Source: Halorientalis sp. LT38
GTDB lineage: Archaea > Halobacteriota > Halobacteria > Halobacteriales > Haloarculaceae
Assembly: GCF_037031225.1 (NCBI RefSeq)
Contig: NZ_JAYEZN010000002.1
Span: 48,118 to 112,117 of the forward strand
Direction of reading: 5' to 3'
DNA: 64,000 nucleotides
The notes beneath the pieces were generated by a model. That model saw only the letters and a list, made by a program, of their open reading frames with translations, did not search any database and was not told where the DNA came from. This document shows, piece by piece, positions 8,355-16,634 of this stretch. Positions within the stretch are counted from its first letter, which is position 1; each line of letters starts with the position of its first letter. Both the position numbers and the translations under genes were made by a program.

Positions 8355-8630
8355 ATGAATTCAGACTGGGACGATGTGAGCTTCGTTATCAGTTCGCAGT
8401 ACCGGATCGCGGTCCTCAGACGGCTCGCGGACGGGCCAGCGACTCCGTCGAGAATCGCCAATGACGCCGATCTCGGCATCGCACACATCTCGCGCGCCCT
8501 CCAGGGGCTGCGCGACCGGGACCTCGTCGAGCTGCTCGTCTCGGAGGACAGACGGAAAGGGCGCGTCTACGGGATCACCGAGAAAGGCGGGGACGTGTGG
8601 CAGAAAATCGAGGCCGAAAACATGGTGTGA
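8355..8630 (+). CDS. small winged-helix DNA-binding protein (MarR/ArsR-like)
   Basis: This 91-residue protein starts at ATG 8355 (MNSDWDDVSFVISSQYR). The helix-turn-helix is AVLRRLADGPATPSRIAND, then ADLGIAHISRALQGLRDRDL, followed by a wing EDRRKGRVYGITEKG. It is a single winged-helix domain with no effector domain. A GTG at 8256 in frame would add 33 residues but lacks a ribosome site. It stands alone. The specific target is unknown. Confidence 0.75.
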   Translation: MNSDWDDVSFVISSQYRIAVLRRLADGPATPSRIANDADLGIAHISRALQGLRDRDLVELLVSEDRRKGRVYGITEKGGDVWQKIEAENMV

Positions 8631-8679
8631 GCGGTCGACCCCGGACCGCCCGGTCCCCTGTGTCGCCGCCGGACCGACG

Positions 8680-8796
8680 TCACTCCTCGTCGTCGGACTC
8701 CTCCGGAACCAGCTGTTCCGGCGTCCGCTCGTGCATCGGTGTCCGTGCGAAGTCTGTAATCCGTTCCCACTCGCTATCTGTCAGCCGTCCTTGCAT
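8680..8796 (-). CDS. very small acidic protein (38 residues)
   Basis: The minus-strand frame ATG 8796 to TGA 8680 encodes MQGRLTDSEWERITDFA followed by RTPMHERTPEQLVPEESDDEE. It has a haloarchaeal-looking acidic C-terminus and a predicted helix, with no stop-interrupted codons. It is convergent with the HTH gene. No family is recognised with certainty. Evidence is composition and a clean frame only; length is below usual gene-calling limits. Confidence 0.5.
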   Translation of the reverse strand: MQGRLTDSEWERITDFARTPMHERTPEQLVPEESDDEE

Positions 8797-9025
8797 GCGC
8801 CAGTCCCTTCGACAGTCCGCGTCTTAGTAATACCCTTCTTAGTTCACAGGTAACCGGACCGTAAGAGGCACGTTCGACCGACGGCGGGGCGATACGAATC
8901 GATTCGCAGTTGATACGTTACCCGCTACGATCCGGTACCCAACGGTTCGAGCGAGTGCCTGTCGGTCGGCCGAACCGTTCGGAACCGTTTTGTGGAAATC
9001 GGCGCGTAGTCTACGTGTATCTCGT

Positions 9026-9637
9026 ATGACCGAGACGGAGTGTTCGTGTAAGGTCGGTCGGGGCGTCGAGCGGTTCGGGCTCGCTGAGGTGAACGACGAC
9101 CTCGTGCGCCGGTGGTGCGGGGAGGGACGGGAGCGCCAGAGCCTGCGCGAGCTCGCGACGTACTTCAACCAGCAGCTGCTGGGGGCGGCCGTCGAGTCCG
9201 CGGACGAGGCCCCGCTCTCCGGCGAGATCGAGAACCGCTACCGACTGCTCACGGCCGACGACGTGAGCAGCGGGGTCCGGACACAGACCCGCCGACGGCT
9301 CGAGGCGGCGGGCGTCCCCGTCGAGGAGGTGGAATCGGCGTTCGTCTCCCACCAGACCGTCCACACCCACCTGACCGAGTGTCTCGGCGTCTCCCGGGAG
9401 GCAGAAGAGAGCGACCCCGAGACGCGTCGGCGGGCCGATCGCGACCGCATCCGGGCGCTCCAGAGTCGCACCGAGGTCGTCGCCAGCGACGCGCTCGAAC
9501 GCCTCCGCGAGACCGAAGCACTGGCGCTCGGGGAGTTCGACGTCCTCGTCGACGTGACCGTCCTCTGCGACGACTGCGGCCGTCAGCACGACGTGGGGAC
9601 CCTCCTGGATCAGGGGGGCTGTGACTGCCGGGAGTGA
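9026..9637 (+). CDS. rdfA: RdfA-type rod-determining factor
   Basis: This 203-residue protein starts at ATG 9026 (MTETECSCKVGRGVERFGL). The frame is open to 8990 but the extension is basic and unlikely. The N-terminal CSCKVGRGVERFGL, the helical middle (LRELATYFNQQLL, ENRYRLLT, QTRRRLEAAGVPVEEVE, SHQTVHTHL) and the Cys-rich tail (CDDC and CDC) match the RdfA family. In Haloferax volcanii that family is needed for rod-shaped cells. The tail Cys probably bind zinc. The next gene, 141 bases downstream, is an SMC-like ATPase, suggesting a shared role. Confidence 0.8.
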   Translation: MTETECSCKVGRGVERFGLAEVNDDLVRRWCGEGRERQSLRELATYFNQQLLGAAVESADEAPLSGEIENRYRLLTADDVSSGVRTQTRRRLEAAGVPVEEVESAFVSHQTVHTHLTECLGVSREAEESDPETRRRADRDRIRALQSRTEVVASDALERLRETEALALGEFDVLVDVTVLCDDCGRQHDVGTLLDQGGCDCRE

Positions 9638-9778
9638 GCCGCCGTCGTCTCTATGCACTGACTACTTTCCGCACGTACGGCTGTAAAGATGGACTTACTC
9701 CGCGACCGGCGCCGCGACCGGGGCACCGCTGTCCGGTGGTAACAAAACGTATGTAGGAGTAGTCACTGCCTTCTACAC

Positions 9779-11725
9779 ATGGAACCGGTAGAGTCGTCCG
9801 GTGGCGTCGAGGTCGCGGTGGAGAACCTCGGCGGGATCGACCGGACGCGCCGCTCGTTCGAACCGGGGGTAACGGTGTTGACGGGTGAGAACGCGACGAA
9901 TCGGACCTCGTTTCTCACGTCGCTGATGGCGGCGCTGGGGAGCGACGACGTGACCCTCAAAAGCGACGCGGAGCGCGGGGAGGTTCGCCTCGCGATCGAC
10001 GGCGAGACCTACACGCGGACGCTGGAGCGGACCGACGACGGGGTCCGAACGAGCGGCGACCCGTACCTCGACGACCCGACCGTGGCGGACCTGTTCGCCT
10101 TCCTGCTCGAGTCCAACGAGGCGCGCCGGGCCGTCCGCTCCGGGGCGGACCTGCGCGAACTCGTGATGCGCCCGATCGACACCGGCGAGATCAACGCGGA
10201 GATCGACCGGCTCGAAGCGGAGAAACGCGAACTGGACGACGAACTCAAGGACCTGGACGCGCTGGAGCGCGAACGGGCCGACCTCGCCGAGGAGCGATCC
10301 CGCCTGGAGGCGGAGATCGAGGAGACGGAAGCCGAACTCGAGGAACGGCGCGCGGAACTGGACGCGCTCGACGCCTCGGTCGAGGAGACCAGGGCCCAGC
10401 GCGAACAGCTCGAAGCGGACTTCGCGGAACTGGAGGCGGCCCGCTCCGACCTGGATCGGGCGCGCCGCCAGCTCGAGACCGAACGGGAGAGTCTGGCCTC
10501 GCTGCGCGAGGAGCGCACGGATCTGGAGCGTCGGCGCGAGGAGCTGCCCGACGACCCGGCCGACCGGATCGGCGAGATCGAGGCCGAACTCGACCGGCTC
10601 CGGAAACACGAGCGCTCGCTCGCGTCGACGATCAACCAGCTCGGACAGATCGTCCAGTTCAACGAGTCGATGGTCGACGGCGAGGACGAGGCGCCGGTGT
10701 CGGCCCTCGCCGACACCGACACGGAGGGCGACGTGACCGCGAAGCTCTTGCCCGAGAGCGACGACGTGGTCTGCTGGACCTGCGGGTCCGAGGTCGAGTC
10801 GGCGGCCATCGAGGACACCCTCGACCGGCTGCGGGACCTCCGCCGGGAGACGGTCGCCGAGCGACGCGAGGTGTCGGCCGAGATCGACGACCTCCAGAGC
10901 GAGAAACGCGACCTGGAGTCGACGCAGTCCGAACGCGACCGGGTGGAGCGTCGGATCGAGGAACTCGACGACGAGATCGATCGACGCACCGAGAACGAAT
11001 CGGACCTGGAGTCGTCGATCGAGGACCTCGAGGCCCGCGTCGAGGAACTGGAGGGCGCCGTCCGCGACCGGGAGGACGCCGACTACGAGGCGGTCCTGGA
11101 GCGCCATCGGGCGGTCAACGAACTGGAGTTCGAGGTCGAGTCAATCCGGGAAGACCTGGACGAGGTCGTCGACGAACTCGCGGCGATCGAGGACCGACTC
11201 GACGAGCGCGAGGAACTCGAGGACCGCCGGGCGTCGATCACCGAGGAGCTGCAGGCCCAGCGCACGCGGATCGAGCGCCTGGAGGCCGACGCGGTGGAGA
11301 CCTTCAACGAACGCATGGCGGAGGTCCTCTCCCTGCTGGATTACGACGGGATCGACCGGATCTGGCTCGAGGCCCGCGAGCAGGAGGTCAGGGAGGGACG
11401 GCGCAAGACAACCGAACGGGTGTTCGACCTGCACGTCGTCCGCCGGGGGGAGGACGGCGGGGTCTACGAGGACGCCGTCGAGACCCTGAGCGAGAGCGAA
11501 CGCGAGGTCGCGGGCCTGGTCTTCGCGCTGGCCGGCTACCTCGCCCACGACCTCGACGAGACGGTGCCGTTCGTGATCCTCGACTCGCTCGAGGCCATCG
11601 ACGCCGACCGGATCGGGCGGCTGCTCGAGTACTTCGCCGACCACGCCCGCTACCTCGTCGTCGCGCTGCTCGAAGCGGACGCCGCGGCCGTCGACGACCG
11701 GCACGAGCGGATCCAGATGGGCTGA
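9779..11725 (+). CDS. archaea-specific SMC/Rad50-like ATPase
   Basis: This 648-residue protein has a degenerate P-loop GENATNRTS at 36-44. Two long acidic coiled coils (about 140-290 and 345-510) are separated by a CWTC motif at 332-335, placed like the Rad50 zinc hook. A C-terminal head follows with an LSESEREV signature (about 570) and a Walker-B-like VPFVILDSLEAID (about 595-607). It is shorter than true SMC or Rad50 proteins and probably acts as a dimer joined at the hook. The pairing with rdfA suggests a role in cell shape or chromosome organisation (inference). A GGTAACAAAACG element at 9737-9748 is the likely promoter. Confidence 0.8.
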   Translation: MEPVESSGGVEVAVENLGGIDRTRRSFEPGVTVLTGENATNRTSFLTSLMAALGSDDVTLKSDAERGEVRLAIDGETYTRTLERTDDGVRTSGDPYLDDPTVADLFAFLLESNEARRAVRSGADLRELVMRPIDTGEINAEIDRLEAEKRELDDELKDLDALERERADLAEERSRLEAEIEETEAELEERRAELDALDASVEETRAQREQLEADFAELEAARSDLDRARRQLETERESLASLREERTDLERRREELPDDPADRIGEIEAELDRLRKHERSLASTINQLGQIVQFNESMVDGEDEAPVSALADTDTEGDVTAKLLPESDDVVCWTCGSEVESAAIEDTLDRLRDLRRETVAERREVSAEIDDLQSEKRDLESTQSERDRVERRIEELDDEIDRRTENESDLESSIEDLEARVEELEGAVRDREDADYEAVLERHRAVNELEFEVESIREDLDEVVDELAAIEDRLDEREELEDRRASITEELQAQRTRIERLEADAVETFNERMAEVLSLLDYDGIDRIWLEAREQEVREGRRKTTERVFDLHVVRRGEDGGVYEDAVETLSESEREVAGLVFALAGYLAHDLDETVPFVILDSLEAIDADRIGRLLEYFADHARYLVVALLEADAAAVDDRHERIQMG

Positions 11726-12091
11726 GCGGACAGACCGAACGGGGGACCGAAAACGCGGGGGCAGGGCACGCACCCCGGCACCGGGTGGGGGCGGCTGGGC
11801 TTGCCGGGGCGCACAGGCCCGAACGGTGCTCTGGCCTAAAGTTATCCCCCGGATGTGATCCGCATAGCGCCCTGGACGCGCGGTAACCCCTCTGTACTCC
11901 GTCGCCTCCGCGACTGGCGGGGGCCGCGGGTGGGGTCGGCGTCCGACCGGTGACCGGCTTGGGAAGGGCACTGTGAGACTCTCCTGCGACCCCCGGTCCA
12001 GACCCGGTGGGAGGGACGGCCGGGCGGTCGGAGTGCGGCTCGGGACGCCGGGGCTAGCGGGGCCTTTCGGGCCCACGGCGCGGATACTGAC
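11726..12091. other. intergenic region before second aminotransferase gene
   Basis: GC-rich and without a recognisable gene. On the minus strand around 11832-11848 it contains GGGGATAACTTTAGGC, nearly the same as GGGGATAACTTAGGC at 26321-26335, which may be a shared regulatory sequence. Confidence 0.4.
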
Positions 12092-12094
12092 GCC

Positions 12095-12101
12095 ATAACA
12101 A
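12095..12101 (+). promoter_or_regulatory. ATAACAA promoter element for aminotransferase 12128
   Basis: GCCATAACAAACC ends 27 nt before ATG 12128, the spacing expected of a TATA-position element driving a leaderless transcript. Confidence 0.6.
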
Positions 12102-12127
12102 ACCGTCGGCTCGCGCCACCCTCCGGT

Positions 12128-13231
12128 ATGTCCGAGTCCGTCGACTTCACAGACATCTACGCCGACGAGGCCATGGTCGACCGCGCGACCGAGGTCATCC
12201 GGAGCGGCCGCTACGTCAAGGGGCCGATGGTCGAGCGGTTCGAGGAAGCGTTCGCCGACTTCTGTGGGACCGACCACGCCGTCGGGGTCGCGAGCGGCAC
12301 CGACGCGATCTACCTCTCGCTGAAGGCGGCCGGCGTCGAGCCCGGGGACGACGTGTTCGTGCCGGCACACACCTTCTTCGCGACGGTGAGCCCGGTGCTG
12401 GAACTCGGCGCGACCCCGGTGTTCGTCGACCACGACCCGGAGACGTACACGATGGATCCCGACGACCTGGCCGAGAAGGTGTCGGCGGCCGACGACCCCG
12501 CCGCCGTCGTCCCGGTCCACATCTACGGCCACCCCGCCGAGATGGACGCGATCGGTGACGTGGCCGCGGACCACGACCTCGCCGTGATCGAGGACTCCTG
12601 TCAGGCCCACGGCGCGACCTACAGGGGCGACCGCGCCGGGAGCCTGGGCGACGCGGGCGCGTTCAGCTTCTATCCCTCGAAGAACGTGACCGTCGCCGGC
12701 GACGGGGGGATGATCACGACGGACGCCCCGGACCTGGCTCGCGAGGCGCGAATGCTCCGCAATCACGGCCGCAACGACGACGGCGAACACGTCCGACTCG
12801 GCCTGAACCACCGCCTCGGCGAACTCCACGCCGCGCTGGGCCTCGAGCAACTCGACCACCTCGACGAGTGGAACGAGAACCGGCGGGCGGCCGCCGAGCG
12901 CTACACCGAGCGCCTGCGCGACGTCGATCAGGTCGACCCGCCGGTGGCGCGCGACCACGTCGAACACGTCTTCCACCTCTACGTGATCCGGGTGCCCGAC
13001 CGGGACGACCTCCAGGAGTCGCTCGAGACGGCGGGGATCGACACGGGCGTTCACTACCCGGTCCCGACCCACGAACACCCGGCCGTCAGCGAGCGACTCG
13101 ACGGAACGCCGCAGGTCCCCCGGACCGAGGAACTGACCGACGAGATCCTCTCGCTGCCGATGCACCCCCGCATCACTGACACGGAGATCGATCAGGTCTG
13201 CGCGACCATCGAGCGCCACTACGACCGATGA
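12128..13231 (+). CDS. DegT/DnrJ/EryC1/StrS sugar aminotransferase (second copy)
   Basis: This 367-residue PLP aminotransferase acts on a keto NDP-sugar. Motifs are ASGTDAIYLSL (about 55-65), EDSCQAHGATY (about 155-165), and the PLP lysine K185 in FYPSKNVTVAGDGG. GLNHRLGELHAALGL and HVFHLYVIRV follow in family order. It is clearly paralogous to the enzyme at 5448 and shares GIDTGVHYPVPTHEHPA-type C-terminal sequence. The gene overlaps the next oxidoreductase by four bases (ATGA), so they form one operon. It probably feeds a second amino-sugar branch. Confidence 0.88.
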   Translation: MSESVDFTDIYADEAMVDRATEVIRSGRYVKGPMVERFEEAFADFCGTDHAVGVASGTDAIYLSLKAAGVEPGDDVFVPAHTFFATVSPVLELGATPVFVDHDPETYTMDPDDLAEKVSAADDPAAVVPVHIYGHPAEMDAIGDVAADHDLAVIEDSCQAHGATYRGDRAGSLGDAGAFSFYPSKNVTVAGDGGMITTDAPDLAREARMLRNHGRNDDGEHVRLGLNHRLGELHAALGLEQLDHLDEWNENRRAAAERYTERLRDVDQVDPPVARDHVEHVFHLYVIRVPDRDDLQESLETAGIDTGVHYPVPTHEHPAVSERLDGTPQVPRTEELTDEILSLPMHPRITDTEIDQVCATIERHYDR

Positions 13232-14244
13232 GATACGGGATCGTCGGCACGGGCTACTGGGGGAAAAATCACGTCAGGGTCGCGTCGGAGCTCCGGGACG
13301 CCGGCGTGGTCGACGAGGTCGTGGTCTGCGACGTCGACGAGGAGCGCGCGGCGGACCTGGCCGAGACTCACGACGCCGAGTACACCACTAGCCACGACCG
13401 CCTCGACGCCGACGCCGCCTCCGTAGCGACCCCCTCGCCCACCCACGAGGGGATCGCCACGGACCTGCTGGAGACGGGGACGGACCTGCTGGTCGAGAAA
13501 CCGCTGGCGCTCTCGGCCGATGCGGCCTGGAACGTCGTCGAGACGGCCGAGGATCACGGGCGGACGCTCGGCGTCGGGCACATCTTCCGGTACCACGCCG
13601 GACTCAGGGAGCTGAAGCGCCTCGTCGACGCCGGCGAACTCGGCGAGATCGAGTACCTCCACACCGCCCGGTTTTCCTTCCGCGTCCCGCGGGACACGAC
13701 GGGCGTGCTCTACTCGCTCGCCGTCCACGACGTCGACGTGTACGACTTCCTGCTCGAGGAGCGCCCCGACCGGATCCACTGCGACATGCACTCGACCCAC
13801 CGCGAGGGCATCGACGAGACGACGACGCTCACCCTCGATTACGGGGACACGACGGGGGTCATCCACTCCTCCTGGCAGGTCCCGGCGTTCGGGAAGCGCC
13901 GCGACCTCGCCGTCACCGGCACCGAGGGCGCGGCCTACCTCGACTACCTCGCGGACACGGAGGTCGAGGTCTACGACGCGAGCATCGTCGCCGACGACGA
14001 CGGCGACCTGCGGAAACGGGATCGTGGCAAGACGGTCCACGAGGCGGCCGACGCGGAACCGCTGAAGACCGAACTCGAGGAGTTCGTCGCGGCCGCACGG
14101 GCGGGCCGGGACCCGCCGGCCAGCGGTCGCGTCGGTGCGCGAACCGTCGCCCTGCTCGAACGCGCTGCGGACGCTGCCGAGGCCGGCGAGGTCGTCGACG
14201 TCCCCGCCGTCTCGACCCGTCAGACGGCACCGAATACGGATTAA
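13228..14244 (+). CDS. Gfo/Idh/MocA NDP-sugar oxidoreductase
   Basis: This 338-residue protein has the Rossmann motif GTGYWGKNHVRV at 7-18, VEKPLALS (EKP 90-92) and GHIFRYHAGLRELK. HDVDVYDFLLE is the catalytic-region signature of this family. It is translationally coupled by an ATGA overlap to the aminotransferase at 12128. The pair probably makes a keto sugar and transaminates it. The substrate is not deducible. Confidence 0.85.
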   Translation: MRYGIVGTGYWGKNHVRVASELRDAGVVDEVVVCDVDEERAADLAETHDAEYTTSHDRLDADAASVATPSPTHEGIATDLLETGTDLLVEKPLALSADAAWNVVETAEDHGRTLGVGHIFRYHAGLRELKRLVDAGELGEIEYLHTARFSFRVPRDTTGVLYSLAVHDVDVYDFLLEERPDRIHCDMHSTHREGIDETTTLTLDYGDTTGVIHSSWQVPAFGKRRDLAVTGTEGAAYLDYLADTEVEVYDASIVADDDGDLRKRDRGKTVHEAADAEPLKTELEEFVAAARAGRDPPASGRVGARTVALLERAADAAEAGEVVDVPAVSTRQTAPNTD

Positions 14245-14263
14245 TACAGCGTAAACAGGGGGT

Positions 14264-14671
14264 TCAGTACGCCTCGGCGTCGACACCGAGCCTTTCGAAA
14301 TCGGTCGTATTTTTCGTCACGACCGTCGCGTCGGCCGCCTCGGCGACGGCTGCGACGAGCACGTCGCCGGCCAGCGAGTTCAGTTCCGCCCGGTTCGTCG
14401 ACCCGTCCTCGTGCAGTGGCGCTTCCAGGTCGGCGGCGACGACGGCGTGCTCCGACCGGAAGGGGACCACCTCGACCCAGTCGAAGGTCGCCCGGATCTC
14501 CGCGGGATCGAGTTCGCCCTGCAGCCGTCGACCGACCGCGATCTCCTTCAGGTTGATCGTGCTCGTCAGGAAGGTCGCCGTCTCCTCACGTTCCGCGAGG
14601 TAGTCGGCCACCGCGTCGCGACCGGCCCAGTAGTGGATCAGGAAAGTCGTATCAAGCAGTTTCGTCGTCAC
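14264..14671 (-). CDS. vapC: PIN-domain toxin, VapC family
   Basis: This predicted ribonuclease has 135 residues. It starts at GTG 14671 (VTTKLLDTTFLIHYW) because no ATG gives a PIN N-terminus; the longer frame to 14719 adds an Arg-rich tail inside vapB. The acidic active-site pattern is visible: D7 (LLDTTF), E43 (NLKEIAVG), D103 region (AGDVLVAAVA) and the C-terminal TKNTTDFERLG. It overlaps the antitoxin gene by 20 bases, typical of vapBC. The length matches the family, so the domain looks intact. Confidence 0.82.
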   Translation of the reverse strand: MTTKLLDTTFLIHYWAGRDAVADYLAEREETATFLTSTINLKEIAVGRRLQGELDPAEIRATFDWVEVVPFRSEHAVVAADLEAPLHEDGSTNRAELNSLAGDVLVAAVAEAADATVVTKNTTDFERLGVDAEAY

Positions 14672-14930
14672 CGTCGTCCTCCGCCATCTCGGCGATCGCT
14701 CGCGTCTGTCTGTCGGCACTTCCCGCCCCGACGCGCTCGCGGGAGCGCTCGGCCGCCCGCTCCAGGTCGGCGGCCTCCTCGGCCGGCAGCGTCCCGAACC
14801 CCTCGCGCCAGTCGGCCGTCGAATCCTCGATCAGGCGGTCCACGACGTCGGTGAAGCTCTCGCCCTCGCGCTTGCGGGCCTTCAACCGCTCGTAGACTTC
14901 CTCCCTGATCCCGATCGTCTTCGTTCCCAT
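14652..14930 (-). CDS. vapB: VapB-family antitoxin
   Basis: This 92-residue protein starts at ATG 14930 (MGTKTIGIREEVYERLKARK). A short ribbon-helix-helix-like N-terminus (TIGIREEVYERLKARKREGESFTDVVDRL) is followed by an acidic, probably disordered tail that would neutralise the PIN toxin. This is the common haloarchaeal VapB type. It is followed by vapC with a 20-base overlap. A long inverted repeat lies directly upstream of its ATG and is likely the autoregulatory operator. Confidence 0.82.
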   Translation of the reverse strand: MGTKTIGIREEVYERLKARKREGESFTDVVDRLIEDSTADWREGFGTLPAEEAADLERAAERSRERVGAGSADRQTRAIAEMAEDDGDDETA

Positions 14931-14962
14931 ACTTTGTGTTTGTGTACGCAAACACAAAAAGT
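14931..14962. promoter_or_regulatory. inverted repeat operator of vapBC
   Basis: Arms ACTTTGTGTTTG (14931-14942) and CAAACACAAAAAGT (14949-14962) pair almost perfectly around TGTACG. The repeat starts one base upstream of the vapB ATG and covers the TATA region of a leaderless promoter, a good site for autorepression by the VapBC complex. Confidence 0.65.
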
Positions 14963-14994
14963 GTGGCGGCGGGATTCGTCGCGGCCGGCTCACC

Positions 14995-15354
14995 TCAGAG
15001 GCCCGGCACGCCGAAGGCGTCGAACTCGGTGACGCCGGCCGAGGCGAGCACCGAGAGGACCACGACGGCCGCGATCCAGGCCACCAGTGCGATGGCGGCC
15101 GCCGAGAACCAGCCCCCGCGGTAGCGTCGCTTGATGACCCACAGGTACGCCAGGAAGACGAGGACGGGACCGAGTCCGGGGATGCCGCCGAAGAGCCAGC
15201 CGACGACGCTCCAGACGATCGCGCCGATCAGCGCCGTCCAGACGGCGTGTTCGTAGTCGCTCGTCCCCGTCACGAGCAAGGCGCCGACGTGGATGCCGAG
15301 CGCACCGATCAGCAGACTCACCAGAAACACGACGACGCTATCGACGAGTGCCAT
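14995..15354 (-). CDS. hypothetical small membrane protein, four segments
   Basis: This 119-residue protein has hydrophobic segments at about 3-28, 38-55, 58-75 and 88-108, with a basic loop IKRRYRGG between the third and fourth. No family is recognised. It sits between vapBC and the formyltransferase, all on the minus strand. Its ATG (15354) is 62 bases after the formyltransferase stop. Confidence 0.6.
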   Translation of the reverse strand: MALVDSVVVFLVSLLIGALGIHVGALLVTGTSDYEHAVWTALIGAIVWSVVGWLFGGIPGLGPVLVFLAYLWVIKRRYRGGWFSAAAIALVAWIAAVVVLSVLASAGVTEFDAFGVPGL

Positions 15355-15416
15355 ATCCTACCTGTCGACGCGGCAGTAAAAAAGCCGACGGCCGACGGCG
15401 CTCCCGTGTGCGGGCG

Positions 15417-16214
15417 CTACTCGGCCAGTACGTCCTCGTAGTCGGACTTCGTGAGGTAGAGTTTGCGGTCGCCGACGCGGGTCCAGGCCGGTTCGTGGGG
15501 CGGGAAGTCGAGCGCCCGGACCCGGTCGTAGAGGGCCAGTTGCGTCTCCGGGTCGTCCGTCGCGAGCGCTTCGGCGGGGATCTCCTTCAGGTCGGTCAGG
15601 CTGTCCTTGGTGTAGAAGTACCGCTCTCCGTCGTACTCGGACTGGGGCGTCGCGAGGTCGTCGATCTCGCGGGCGACGATCGAGGGCAGGCGCTCCTCGA
15701 ACAGGTCGATCGAGGCGCCCCGGACCCGCTCGTAGAGGCTCCTTGCCGTGTCGTCCTCCGTGATCTGGACGAAGTTGCGGTCCACGATCGCCCCGGCGTC
15801 GACGTCCTCGGCCATGACGTGCAACGTCGTCCCGTGACGCCAGTGGTCGTCCGCGCGGGCGTTCATGATCGAGTGGCTGAACACGTTGCTCCCCCGGTAG
15901 CGCGGCAGTTCGGCCTGGTGGAGGTTCAGCGCGGCCTCGCCCGGCGTGTTCAGCAGGTCCGGTCCCAGTATGTTCGGGTAGTAGACGCTGAGGAGGTAGT
16001 CGACGTCCATGCCGACGACGGCGTCCTCGTCCTCGATCGTCAGGACCGGCAGGTCGTGATCGAGCGCGCGCTCGTGGACCGACCCGTCCCACCAGGCGTC
16101 GTGATCCCGGGGGTAGGTGACGACCGTCTCGACGGTGACTTCGTCGTGTGCGACGAGGCGCTCCAGACACGCCTCGCCCAGCGGGTGGCTGCCGAAGAAG
16201 GCGACCGATACCAT
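15417..16214 (-). CDS. formyltransferase-fold enzyme, probable sugar N-formyltransferase
   Basis: This 265-residue protein starts at ATG 16214 (MVSVAFFGSHPLGEACLERL). The frame extends to 16307 but the ATAACAA element lies inside that stretch. The N-terminal Rossmann-like formyl-THF domain includes NLHQAELPRYRGSNVFSHSI (cut here to 20), the catalytic Asn-His pair with the PxxRG loop. EDVDAGAIVDRN supplies the catalytic Asp. A C-terminal domain includes YFYTKDSLTDLKEIP, as in ArnA/VioF/WlaRD-type sugar formyltransferases. It lacks tRNA-formyltransferase C-terminal features. Likely role: N-formylation of an amino sugar made by the DegT enzymes here (inference). Confidence 0.75.
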   Translation of the reverse strand: MVSVAFFGSHPLGEACLERLVAHDEVTVETVVTYPRDHDAWWDGSVHERALDHDLPVLTIEDEDAVVGMDVDYLLSVYYPNILGPDLLNTPGEAALNLHQAELPRYRGSNVFSHSIMNARADDHWRHGTTLHVMAEDVDAGAIVDRNFVQITEDDTARSLYERVRGASIDLFEERLPSIVAREIDDLATPQSEYDGERYFYTKDSLTDLKEIPAEALATDDPETQLALYDRVRALDFPPHEPAWTRVGDRKLYLTKSDYEDVLAE

Positions 16215-16239
16215 GGGCCCACCTCGCCGTCGTCGGGTT

Positions 16240-16246
16240 TTGTTAT
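16240..16246 (-). promoter_or_regulatory. ATAACAA promoter element for formyltransferase
   Basis: GCATAACAAAACC on the minus strand ends 26 nt before ATG 16214, supporting a leaderless start there. Confidence 0.6.
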
Positions 16247-16603
16247 GCGGCTCTTTGGTCGGCGGAGGCGGGCCGAGGGGGCGACTCAGATAGAACCGGA
16301 CGAGCACGGGGGTCGCCGGGGAACGGCTCGGTCACTTCCATCGAGACGACGGCGGGATCGGGAGTCGGGTGTCGGTCGTCGGAAGCTCGGGTTGGCCGAC
16401 AGCCGGAACGGCGACCGGCGGACCCGGACCTTCGAGACGACCGAGGAGGTGGATGCCTACGTAGGCAACTGAACGTTCACTGCATGAACGGCGGGCTGTA
16501 GGCGAATCGGTCACTGGCACTTCCATCATGGGGCCCGACGTGAATGGCGAGTCACTCAGTCGCGGTGAACCGACGCTCGGAGGGATATCAGGTAGAAACG
16601 GAA

Positions 16604-16613
16604 CCTATAAGAA
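16604..16613 (+). promoter_or_regulatory. canonical TATA box for 16635 operon
   Basis: CCTATAAGAA ends about 22 nt before ATG 16635, a standard haloarchaeal TATA box rather than the ATAACAA type. Confidence 0.5.
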
Positions 16614-16634
16614 AATGACATCGACACAGTACGT

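Larger units (their letters stand above)
16215..16634. other. intergenic region between formyltransferase and membrane-protein operon
   Basis: The left end holds the formyltransferase promoter. Around 16420-16472 a plus-strand frame reads TRTFETTEEVDAYVGN before a stop. It resembles an antitoxin N-terminus fragment but has no credible start, so it is not called. The right end carries a canonical TATA box. Confidence 0.4.

Noticed and set aside
11141..13219. 692-codon minus-strand frame over SMC-like and aminotransferase genes
   Set aside because: It spans an intergenic region and two genes with clear motifs on the other strand, so it is a high-GC shadow frame.
16420..16472. possible antitoxin-like fragment TRTFETTEEVDAYVGN
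   Set aside because: No start codon, no toxin partner, and too short to call.
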